Below, in pieces: positions 56,989-64,000 of a stretch of 64,000 nt of DNA. Where the stretch lies: positions 3,020,501-3,084,500 of the forward strand of contig NZ_WHLY01000002.1 in assembly GCF_009296315.1 (NCBI RefSeq), in the 5' to 3' direction. The stretch comes from Salmonirosea aquatica. Lineage in GTDB: Bacteria; Bacteroidota; Bacteroidia; Cytophagales; Spirosomataceae. The notes under the pieces are model-generated. The model saw nothing but the letters and a program-made list of their open reading frames with translations. It was not told the DNA's origin and did no database searches. Each line of letters begins with the position of its first letter. The first letter of the stretch is position 1. A program made the position numbers and the translations under genes.

Positions 56989-58349
56989 CTACCCCTTCAC
57001 CGAAGGCTCCATGAACTGTTCCTTCGCCTGCTCGTAAAATGATTTCTGTTCGACCAGGTACCCTACCAGATTGGCGATCATAGCCGCCAGTAGAAAATAG
57101 AAGATGGCGCTGTGGCGGTCGGTCATTTCGAGTACTAGAATCGCTGAGGTAAAGGGCGAGCGCGTAACGCCGGTAAGGTACCCTACCATACTCACCAGAA
57201 TCACCAGATTATAATTGGTAGCCGCCACGCCCAGCAGTCCGGCCAGTCCGGCACCCAGGGTGGCTCCGGCGCTGAGCGAGGTGGCGAAGATACCCCCCGC
57301 GCCACCACTATGGTAGCTCAGGATCGGCCCGATGAACCGCGCCGGAAACTCGTACCACTCGGTGTGCTTGTTGTCCGAAAACAACAGGTGGTTCATCAGC
57401 TCCTTTCCGCTACCTCCCGACTCGGTGCCCGTAAAATAAATCAGGAAAGCGAATACCAGACCTACCCCCGCCACAAAGATCATTTGCTGGCGTTGGTTGG
57501 TCACGATCTTGTTTTTCCAGCTTCCAATCAGCAGCAGCAGGCGGGCCATCATCGCGCCGGCCCATCCTGCCAGCGCACCGGCCAGCAACACCACCCCCAC
57601 GAAGGATATACCCACCGGCGTGACCTTAGGGTACCCTAAGTACAGATAAGGCCCCAGCAGGGCCTGGGCGGTCATACCGGCGATGATGACCGAAGCAAAA
57701 ACCGCCGTGCGGAAGTAGGTGATATGGGTCTTGGTGAGTTCTTCCACCACAAACACAATTCCCCCAAGGGCGTGTTGAACGCGGCCGCCAGTCCGGAGGC
57801 ACCACCCGTTACGAGCATGATGCGCTTGGATACCTTGGGCCAGTAGTCGGGCAGGATGCGGTTGACGAACCGGAAAATGGACGCGGAGATTTGCAACGTC
57901 GGGCCTTCACGACCAATGGCGCCATTGCCCAGCAGCAGGCTCAAGCTACTGATTACCTTGACAAAGGCGATGCGGAGGCCCAACAGCCGATCTACCCGCT
58001 TGTCCTGCCGGGGATTGGCAAGTTCGATGGAGGCCATCAACTGCGGAATACCGCTCCCCCGGGCAGTAGGCGCGTAGCGGTACACCAGCCACCACGATAA
58101 TACGAAAAAACCAGGCGCCGTAATGAAAATGAGCCAGGGTGCGTCTTCGATCAACAGCCGACCGGCGCGCTCGAAAAGTACGAAAAGCCGCTCGTAGGCT
58201 ACTGCCACAATACCGGTCACGAGGGAGGCAATCCAGAAGGGAAGTGCCTGCAACGTAATCGTCCGGATTTCCTGGTTGACGACTTTGTGACGCAGCCATT
58301 CCATTCCGTCCAGCATTTTTCCAAACAGCCACCAAAATTTTTCGCGCAT
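56989..58349 (-). CDS. ClC-type chloride channel/transporter (one frameshift in this sequence)
   Basis: A ClC-family membrane protein of about 453 residues after correcting one frameshift. The N-terminal part has the selectivity motif GSGIPQ near residue 105 and GREGPTLQ near 150. The C-terminal part has SGGAGGIFATSLSAGA. Many hydrophobic helices are present and there are no CBS domains. The frame breaks at a C5 run on the plus strand (57761-57765): one more C gives FNTPLGGIVFVVEELTK, the expected family sequence. Both halves otherwise read cleanly and overlap, so a sequence undercall is likely. Transport of Cl-/H+ is inferred from the family. Confidence 0.9.
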
Positions 58350-58522
58350 TGTCTATGGGGGGTACTTAGTAAATGAATTTCTCTGGCGAATGTGAAGCGG
58401 CGGGACAATTTTAGTGAGGAATTTTCGTGGAAAAAAGGAAAAGAGGTTTTCAATTCCCGAAAATTTCACATTATATTACCTCCGGTAAACCAACTCTGTC
58501 TCCAATCGTCCTGTCATCCGTT

Positions 58523-59071
58523 ATGCCTATCTCGAAAGGAAAACTGCTGATCGCCGAGCCCTTCCTCGGTGATCCCAATTTTGACCGGAGCGTGATTCTG
58601 CTCTGTGATCACCACGCGCACGGCTCGTTTGGGTTTGTGCTGAATCAGACCACGGATGTCATGCTGGGCGATGTGTTGGAAGAAACCATTTACCAGGATG
58701 TTCCGCTCTACCTGGGAGGGCCGGTGGAAAAAAACACGCTACACTTCATCCACCGTCGCCCCGATCTGATCGAGGGCGGGGGCAAAATCACCGATGGCGT
58801 GTACTGGGGGGGCGACTTCGAAAATGCGAAAACGCTACTGAATATGAATCAACTTTCCAATGACGATATCCGGTTTTTTGTGGGGTACTCGGGTTGGGGC
58901 GACGGGCAGCTGGAAGGTGAACTGCAGCAAAAAGCCTGGTACGTCACCCAGGGGCGGGCCGAATTGATTTTTTCCACGCCTGTGGAGGGGTTTTGGCGCG
59001 AAGTTCTCAAAGACATGGGCGGCAAGTACCGTTCCATTGCCCACTATCCTACCGATCCTACCCTGAATTAG
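58523..59071 (+). CDS. YqgE/AlgH family protein
   Basis: A 182-residue UPF0301 protein. MPISKGKLLIAEPFLGDPNFDRSVILLCDH is the family N-terminus and fixes the start at 58523. GFVLNQTTD, YLGGPVEKNTLHFIH and FFVGYSGWGDGQLEGEL follow. AlgH affects alginate regulation in Pseudomonas, but the biochemical role of the family is unclear. It is divergent from the chloride channel gene. Confidence 0.94.
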   Translation: MPISKGKLLIAEPFLGDPNFDRSVILLCDHHAHGSFGFVLNQTTDVMLGDVLEETIYQDVPLYLGGPVEKNTLHFIHRRPDLIEGGGKITDGVYWGGDFENAKTLLNMNQLSNDDIRFFVGYSGWGDGQLEGELQQKAWYVTQGRAELIFSTPVEGFWREVLKDMGGKYRSIAHYPTDPTLN

Positions 59072-59093
59072 AAAAATAGCCTGGGGTGGAACG

Positions 59094-59705
59094 TCAAAAC
59101 CGATAGCCTACCTCTAAGCCAAATACTGAACTGATGCCCGACCTTCTTAGATTAGCTACACCAAACCGCCCTGCTATCGAAATTTCAGGAGTAATAAGGT
59201 ATTCATATTCGGCCAGTAGATTGTAGCCTACGTTCAATTCGTCGAATCTTTCCCACTGAGTCTTCACATCCGTGAGCGTACCGTTTTCAAAAACGATATA
59301 CTGAGCACTCCGCAAGCGGTCGTCTTTTCGGTACCAGACTGAAGGTCCGGCTCCTATCCGCAGAGCGTGGCGTTGGTTTTTAAGGAAATCAAAAGAAACG
59401 GTCACATCAGCAGTCACCCGTTCGCGGGGACGACCTTCGATCGAATAATTATTCGCAGTATAAATATTGGCGATATGTTCCCAATTTCGAACCTTTAAGT
59501 AGCCAAGATTGACCCCAAACACCAGCCGATCGTTCCCGATATGTCGGGCATATCCCAGGCGTGCCCGGTACCCTAAATCATCGGGAGCATCCAGACTCAT
59601 GTAATCTATACCTGCCCGTACCGAATTTTTATAGGTAGCTACCTGCGCTTTGGTAAAAGAGCAGGACAGTAGGCAAAATCCCATCGCCAGAATAAGCTTA
59701 TTCAT
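59094..59705 (-). CDS. Predicted outer-membrane beta-barrel protein
   Basis: A 203-residue protein with signal peptide (ending CSFTKAQV) and alternating hydrophobic strands ending in an aromatic residue (GLEVGYRF), typical of 8-10 stranded barrels. Strands such as RARLGYARHIGNDRLVFGVNLGYLKV are clear. The specific family and ligand are not recognised. A Cys in LLSCSF could be a lipobox, but the barrel reading is preferred. Confidence 0.75.
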   Translation of the reverse strand: MNKLILAMGFCLLSCSFTKAQVATYKNSVRAGIDYMSLDAPDDLGYRARLGYARHIGNDRLVFGVNLGYLKVRNWEHIANIYTANNYSIEGRPRERVTADVTVSFDFLKNQRHALRIGAGPSVWYRKDDRLRSAQYIVFENGTLTDVKTQWERFDELNVGYNLLAEYEYLITPEISIAGRFGVANLRRSGISSVFGLEVGYRF

Positions 59706-59839
59706 TTGTTGAATCGACTTATGAAACAGAATATAGATAAAGTTAGGGAATAATTACTAATTCACAAAAGATACAAAAATGCTTCAATGGGTACCCTTCG
59801 CTGTATGAGAAAACAAAAGAGGACAACGATTATCCATTC

Positions 59840-60568
59840 TTATTTTGCCCGGGTTTTGCTCAAATCCACGACACGCCCGGCCTCGGTAAGCAAATCTTCG
59901 TATTCAGCCATTAGCTCCTGCCGGGTAGACTGGCGGACCAGTATAAGATTTTGAAATTCAACTTCACGAGATATGGCGGTTGGGGTACCTTTTCGGTTTT
60001 CGTCACTGGTGTTCCCCAGGGGAAGCCGCCTCAATATATAAGGACCCAGCAGGGAATTGGATGCCTCGGCTTCGGCAGCTTCTATCAGCACGACCGATGT
60101 ATAGTGACTGTAATAGTCGAACAGCGCGTTTTTAAGCGGAAAGCTACTGATTACCTGCATATTGCCTGTACTTTTTAGGTCGGAGAAAGTAGCATCCCGC
60201 GCCACAAAGCGGGGCCGTTTGAAAATGAACCGGACGTCTTTCGCAAACTGATCATAGCCAGGGGAGGTACCTTCCTGACCGAGTTTTGAGAGGGATTCGG
60301 TTTTCTGGACAATCAGCCGGGTTTCCGCGACTACTTCCTTTAACTGGTTCATGTCCGAAGCGATGTCTTCGGCTAATTCTTTCAGGTACAGTTCTTCCAA
60401 TTCCTGCCTGCGTCGGTTGTCTTTCCACTCATCCAGGGCAAACGAAATACTGATACTCAGAATAATGACGACAATCTCCAGAATATATTCCGGCCAACGC
60501 TCCCGAATGAGCGCCCCGAACTTTTCCGAACTTTTTATCTTTTTTTGGACGGGCAGGTTTTCCTCCAA
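59840..60568 (-). CDS. DUF6090-like single-pass membrane protein
   Basis: A 242-residue protein with a short cytosolic N-terminus, one membrane helix (YILEIVVIILSISISFALDEW, about residues 30-50) and a long helical region with coiled-coil tendency (ELEELYLKELAEDIASDMNQLKEVVAETRLIV). This matches DUF6090-type proteins common in Bacteroidota, whose function is unknown. The start used is TTG at 60568; no ATG is near. It lies between two outer-membrane protein genes on the same strand. Confidence 0.7.
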   Translation of the reverse strand: MEENLPVQKKIKSSEKFGALIRERWPEYILEIVVIILSISISFALDEWKDNRRRQELEELYLKELAEDIASDMNQLKEVVAETRLIVQKTESLSKLGQEGTSPGYDQFAKDVRFIFKRPRFVARDATFSDLKSTGNMQVISSFPLKNALFDYYSHYTSVVLIEAAEAEASNSLLGPYILRRLPLGNTSDENRKGTPTAISREVEFQNLILVRQSTRQELMAEYEDLLTEAGRVVDLSKTRAK

Positions 60569-60661
60569 GACTTCAACTAATAAAGGTGAGCGGGGCGATG
60601 TGTTTTCTAATCTGTAGAACTATAGGATCAAAAGGTATCGATTCCTGAGAAATTCCTTTCA

Positions 60662-61939
60662 TCACCACGAGTAGTGTAGCCCCAGCTGCGGCAACGAAAT
60701 CACCGCATTCTCCGACACGGGGTAGGTAGGCCGCAACATGTACACGCCTACGTCGGCCTTCACGTGACGGCTAAGCCGAAAACTGATGCCTGGCATAAGC
60801 GCCACAAACTGCCAGCCCCGCCGGTAGGTCTGCCCGCTTTCCTGCCCCATGAGGTACGCGGCCTCCACGAAGGGCGAAAAAGCCGTGGTGCTGATGTGGT
60901 ACCGCACCATGGGTCCGGCCGCCCAGCCCGTCAGCGGAGCTTCGATGGGCACGATGGTCGAGTATGCGCCAAAGCCTACGGCGCCCAGCAGTACCCGTTC
61001 CGACACGAAAATACCACCCCGGGCGGCTACGTTGGCAAAGGTACCCCCCGTCTGGTACGGGATACCGATCCCCGAGACGCCCACCATGGCCGTTCCAGCG
61101 GTAAAATCAGGGCGGTTGCTGGACCGCTTGCCGGTCAGAGGCGTGTTGTAAGGGCTCATGTAATTGCCGGATCGCTTCCAGCGCAGGCTCTGCTTGTAGC
61201 CCATTTGCAGGGCCAGGTAGCTACCTTTGCTCACGACATTGGCCTGATAGTTCACACCATTGAGGTCGAGCTCCTTGGTGGATATATGAAAAAGGTCCCG
61301 AAAACCCTGATTGTACAGTACCTGCACGGTGAGCGAACGGTACTGTCCGAGTTTATAATCCAGCCCCGTCCGGAAGGTGACAGCCAGCCCATTGTTGCGG
61401 GTGTGGGCGCTTTCGAGTTCGTACTGGTACACATCGCCTGGCCAGTGGCCATCTATTTTGCGGTCGTCTTTTTCGCGCACGTAGCCATCGAAGCGGTTGA
61501 TGATATAGCTGCCGTCGACCCCGGCGGTGAGGATGAGCCGACGCCACAGTAGTTTGGAATTGTAGGTGAAGCCCACATTGAGATTGGCCGGAGAAAACTG
61601 CGTGTAGCCATCGTTGCGGCCCCAGCCGTTGACCGCCCCGGTAGTGGAGTCACGGGCGATGAATTGCGTGCGGGTACCTACCTTGAGGCTGGCCGTGCGG
61701 ATGCCCATGCGCAGCGACAGATTGGGGGTCAGGCTGCGTTCGGCGCTCAGGTCGAACGACGCCCCGAAGCGGTCGGGGGCTTCGAATTTTCCGCTGGGCA
61801 GGGGCCGGTCGGAAGATAGTGTGTTGTAGGAAAGGGAAGGACCCAATGAAACACTCAATCGCCACGGACTCTGCGCAAAAGCATTCCCTGAGAGGATAAT
61901 CAGCAACACTACTAATACACGTTGTAAAGTCTTTTTCAT
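60662..61939 (-). CDS. Large predicted outer-membrane beta-barrel protein
   Basis: A 425-residue protein with signal peptide MKKTLQRVLVVLLIILSGNAFAQ, which sets the start at 61939 rather than a GTG two codons upstream. The body alternates amphipathic strands with glycine/aromatic girdles (SLTPNLSLRMGIRTASLKVG, SLRWKRSGNYMSPYNTP) and ends in LPQLGLHYSW, a barrel-closing strand with terminal aromatic residue. No specific family is recognised. It could be cotranscribed with the DUF6090-like gene. Confidence 0.78.
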   Translation of the reverse strand: MKKTLQRVLVVLLIILSGNAFAQSPWRLSVSLGPSLSYNTLSSDRPLPSGKFEAPDRFGASFDLSAERSLTPNLSLRMGIRTASLKVGTRTQFIARDSTTGAVNGWGRNDGYTQFSPANLNVGFTYNSKLLWRRLILTAGVDGSYIINRFDGYVREKDDRKIDGHWPGDVYQYELESAHTRNNGLAVTFRTGLDYKLGQYRSLTVQVLYNQGFRDLFHISTKELDLNGVNYQANVVSKGSYLALQMGYKQSLRWKRSGNYMSPYNTPLTGKRSSNRPDFTAGTAMVGVSGIGIPYQTGGTFANVAARGGIFVSERVLLGAVGFGAYSTIVPIEAPLTGWAAGPMVRYHISTTAFSPFVEAAYLMGQESGQTYRRGWQFVALMPGISFRLSRHVKADVGVYMLRPTYPVSENAVISLPQLGLHYSW

Positions 61940-62119
61940 ACGCACAGCCGTAATGGATTATATTATCACACTAAAATACTGACTATCATAATAAATTACC
62001 CAACATTTTCATAAAAACTCTGGGAATATCTGATTGAGTGGCAAAAGGTAGTAAGCACTTTTTCGTTTTGATGAGGCAATCCGCCATTTTTACTAAAATA
62101 TAGTATTGAATAATCCTCT

Positions 62120-62551
62120 ATGAAAAAGATCTTCCCCGTATGGGTACTGATGTTGACCGCGCTAGGTACCCTGGCGCGGCAAAGTACCCCTCCCAATACT
62201 CCTACCGAATGTACCGAGGCTTTTTTTGAGGCTTTGTTGGCAAAAGATGCGTCTGCGCTGCGATCGCTGCTTACTGTAGATTATGCGATGGTTAGTTTCG
62301 ATGGAAGTCTGGTGGATGGAAATACGCTGGCCGAGGCTGTGGCGAGTGGCTACATCGCTATCGAAAGCGGCAATGTGTCGCGCACGTACGCCCGGCTTTA
62401 TGGCGAGGCCGGGATTGTCACGGGTACCTGGAACGCAAGGGGTACCCTGCAGGGCTACAAATTCGACAATCAGATCAGTTTCATGGCGGTCTGCGTGCGG
62501 CAGGGCGGCGCCTGGAAGCTGGCGGGTGTGCAGTTTACGCCCACGATGTAA
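62120..62551 (+). CDS. Exported DUF4440/SnoaL-like protein
   Basis: A 143-residue protein with signal peptide (about residues 1-20, ending GTLARQ) and one NTF2/SnoaL-like alpha+beta barrel: CTEAFFEALLAKDASALRSLLTVDYAMVSFDGSLVDG, then TGTWNARGTLQGYKFDNQISFMAVCVRQGGAWKLAGVQFTP. DUF4440 proteins are small ligand-binding or enzyme folds without a fixed function. It stands alone. Confidence 0.85.
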   Translation: MKKIFPVWVLMLTALGTLARQSTPPNTPTECTEAFFEALLAKDASALRSLLTVDYAMVSFDGSLVDGNTLAEAVASGYIAIESGNVSRTYARLYGEAGIVTGTWNARGTLQGYKFDNQISFMAVCVRQGGAWKLAGVQFTPTM

Positions 62552-62609
62552 CGGTTCAGACAGCAACCTTATATCGGTAAAACCCTTTCAAATCATACAC
62601 ATTGTCTTG

Positions 62610-62617
62610 TATATTTG
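62610..62617 (+). promoter_or_regulatory. -7 box and likely operator of the toxin-antitoxin operon
   Basis: TATATTTG matches TAnnTTTG 38 bases before the antitoxin ATG. GTATA (62609-62613) and TATAC (62623-62627) form an inverted repeat overlapping it, a plausible autoregulatory operator. Confidence 0.5.
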
Positions 62618-62655
62618 TAGAGTATACTTTACAGAGAAATTAAAAATAATCAAAT

Positions 62656-62949
62656 ATGGTCACCGGAATTGTTAACAACTACGAAGAACTGTTGAACAAC
62701 ATCGGCCAGATTATCGAGGTATCAGGCTACCGAAACGATTATATTGCCCGCAAAATAGGCATGAGTCCGGCTAATTTTTCAGCCAAAAAAAGCCGTAAGT
62801 CGTTCACTTTGGCCGAAATGAAACGTATTGTTGAAGTGATCGATAATGAAGATGTTACCGATTATTTGATGGTTCAGGAAATGAATGCGAGAAAAGACGA
62901 CGAGACTATTTCGCATAAAGATTTCTACCAACAAATGGGATGGAAATAA
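62656..62949 (+). CDS. HTH-type antitoxin (Xre-like)
   Basis: A 97-residue DNA-binding protein. The middle (about residues 15-60) is a helix-turn-helix: GYRNDYIARKIGMSPANFSAKKSRKSFTLAEMKRIV. The C-terminal tail (VQEMNARKDDETISHKDFYQQMGWK) is charged and probably wraps the toxin. It overlaps the toxin gene by 10 bases, the usual sign of type II toxin-antitoxin coupling. Antitoxin precedes toxin, unlike classical higBA. Confidence 0.82.
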   Translation: MVTGIVNNYEELLNNIGQIIEVSGYRNDYIARKIGMSPANFSAKKSRKSFTLAEMKRIVEVIDNEDVTDYLMVQEMNARKDDETISHKDFYQQMGWK

Positions 62950-63221
62950 TCTATCGTAAGAAATTTCTCAAAGAGGCGAAACGGTTGCCGCCTAAAAGTC
63001 AAGAACAACTCAAGGAAGTTTTTGACAAACTACAACAAGCTGATTCTCTTGAATCGGCTGGAGTCGACTATAAGTATATGGAAGGCCAGCAGAAAGGCCA
63101 GAATTACTATCGGATCAGAATAGGAGGGTGGCGTATAGGTGTGGAGTACCTCAATCCTGATCTGATTGCAGTGACGGTTGCCTCGCGCGGAGATATTTAT
63201 AAGGGTTTCCCACCGAAGTAG
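62940..63221 (+). CDS. RelE/ParE-superfamily toxin
   Basis: A 93-residue basic protein: MEIIYRKKFLKEAKRLPPKSQEQLKEVFDKLQQADS forms the N-terminal helical pair, and YYRIRIGGWRIGVEYLNPDLIAVTVASRGDIYKGFP the C-terminal beta sheet with Arg residues typical of RelE mRNA interferases. It is translationally coupled to the antitoxin. Whether it cleaves mRNA (RelE) or blocks gyrase (ParE) cannot be told, but the RIRIGGWRI pattern favours RelE-like. Confidence 0.85.
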   Translation: MEIIYRKKFLKEAKRLPPKSQEQLKEVFDKLQQADSLESAGVDYKYMEGQQKGQNYYRIRIGGWRIGVEYLNPDLIAVTVASRGDIYKGFPPK

Positions 63222-63306
63222 ATGGTTTGGCTGACTATGCGTTTGACACGCGCGGCCCCAGTGAGGGACTACTTTTTGCTTAAATGATCCTCCAAATCTT
63301 TATATT

Positions 63307-63355
63307 CACCCCGCCAATTTCCCTCAACCCTTCACCATTGACCTTTTACCCAAAA
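63307..63355 (+). repeat. Degenerate heptad array abutting the alpha-2-macroglobulin start
   Basis: Seven units of 7 bases, each beginning with C: CACCCCG, CCAATTT, CCCTCAA, CCCTTCA, CCATTGA, CCTTTTA, CCCAAAA, and then ATG. C lies at every multiple of 7 from -7 to -49. Confidence 0.8.
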
Positions 63356-64000
63356 ATGCCCAAACCCCTCGCCTCCGCTTTATCTTTACTGTTTCTCTTA
63401 ACGGTCGCAGCCTGCTCCTCCTTCAACGAAGTCCATCTCGTGGGCAAGAACTTCACCGACGAAGTGCAGCTTTCGCAGAACCTGGTTTTTACGTTTAATA
63501 AAGATCTGGTGCAGGAAAGCCGCCTGGGGATCTGGGATTCCACGCAGTACGTCAGGTTCTCGCCCGCCGTGCGGGGCAAGTTCAAATGGACGGCCCCGAA
63601 CGAACTGGTTTTTTCGCCCGTAGCGGCACTCGCCCCGGCGACGAACTATAAAGCAGAACTGACGGATGAATTGCTCACTCATGTTGAGAAAGATAAAAAA
63701 TATGACGTAGACGACGAGGACGTCGATTTTCATACTCCCTACCTCCAGCTCATGGATCTCCAAAGCTGGTGGACGCGCTCGACGGAGAGTAGTCGCCCCG
63801 AGGCGCGGCTGCGGCTGACGTTTAATTATCCCGTGGAGCCGCAGGCGGTGGCGGAGCGACTGAAACTAAGTCTGCGCGACAAATCCACGACCTTCCGCGT
63901 GCTACCCTCGTCTGACGGCCGGAACGTGACCGTGGCCCTCACTCAAACAGGTACGGCCGACGACAATCCGATTCCGATGACGGTACAGATTGACAAGGGA
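63356..64000 (+). CDS. Bacterial alpha-2-macroglobulin lipoprotein, N-terminal part (runs off the window)
   Basis: The first 215 codons of a large lipoprotein, open to the window edge. MPKPLASALSLLFLLTVAACSS is a lipoprotein signal with lipobox Cys. The following sequence (EVQLSQNLVFTFNKDLV, YVRFSPAVRGKFKWTAPNELVFSPVAALAPATNYKAEL) is the MG-type beta-sandwich start of bacterial alpha-2-macroglobulins. These are protease traps anchored in the periplasm, usually 1,600 residues or more. The thioester and bait region would lie outside the window. The start is preceded by the clearest heptad array. Confidence 0.85.
   Translation, partial: MPKPLASALSLLFLLTVAACSSFNEVHLVGKNFTDEVQLSQNLVFTFNKDLVQESRLGIWDSTQYVRFSPAVRGKFKWTAPNELVFSPVAALAPATNYKAELTDELLTHVEKDKKYDVDDEDVDFHTPYLQLMDLQSWWTRSTESSRPEARLRLTFNYPVEPQAVAERLKLSLRDKSTTFRVLPSSDGRNVTVALTQTGTADDNPIPMTVQIDKG

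Noticed and set aside
1-64000. CRISPR arrays, insertion sequences, defence islands
   Set aside because: No regularly spaced long direct repeats, no transposase-like or Cas-like proteins were seen; the 7-bp arrays are far too short and degenerate for CRISPR.

Overview
The window looks like an ordinary stretch of chromosome from a Bacteroidota bacterium, most likely Cytophagales and plausibly Spirosomaceae. The signs are type IX secretion signatures (PorP/SprF next to a giant CHU_C protein), an ExbB-ExbD-ExbD-TonB block, DUF6702, DUF4301 and DUF6090 proteins, a eukaryote-type glycogen synthase, promoters with TAnnTTTG -7 boxes and no Shine-Dalgarno sites. I see no rRNA, tRNA, CRISPR array, insertion sequence or prophage.

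Layout. 1-5.4 kb: end of rseP, a DUF6702 protein, lon, uxaB. 5.4-10.1 kb (minus): DUF4301, a UvrD/PcrA helicase, an S24-type repressor. 10.1-11 kb: AT-rich spacer with divergent promoters. 11-17 kb: ExbB, two ExbD, TonB, a small membrane protein, a PstS-like lipoprotein and a TPR protein in one operon. 17-29 kb: batD, aroC, apbE, a Gfo/Idh-SUMF1 pair, ABC-F, DedA, gamma-carbonic-anhydrase-like, NIPSNAP, PorP/SprF. 29-39 kb: giant PKD/CHU_C protein, then secreted carbohydrate or lipid enzymes (GDPD, PQQ-type dehydrogenase, DUF1080, dehydrogenase-cytochrome c). 39-46 kb: glycine-zipper lipoprotein, ECF sigma/anti-sigma/DUF4097 set, ispH, DinB, GHL10 lipoprotein, and a 54-aa DUF2256 gene. 46-58 kb: glycogen synthase, DUF748 protein, purU, a TIM-barrel isomerase, fRMsr, yraN, lipB, exonuclease, rnr, chloride channel. 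58-64 kb: YqgE/AlgH, outer-membrane proteins, a HigA/RelE-like toxin-antitoxin pair and the start of an alpha-2-macroglobulin lipoprotein.

The most unusual signals are not genes. (1) The palindrome GGTACC occurs about 118 times by hand count, against about 16 expected, in genes and spacers alike. (2) Degenerate 7-bp-period arrays sit immediately before at least five start codons (dedA, ispH, a DnaQ-like exonuclease, rnr, alpha-2-macroglobulin) with a C at -7, -14, -21 and -28 in every case; further arrays lie after stop codons. (3) Four genes (ispH, the giant CHU_C gene, the chloride channel, DUF1080) are each broken by one missing base in a homopolymer, which points to sequence undercalls. 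(4) Many spacers carry very long, perfect inverted-repeat terminators, some centred on GGTACC.
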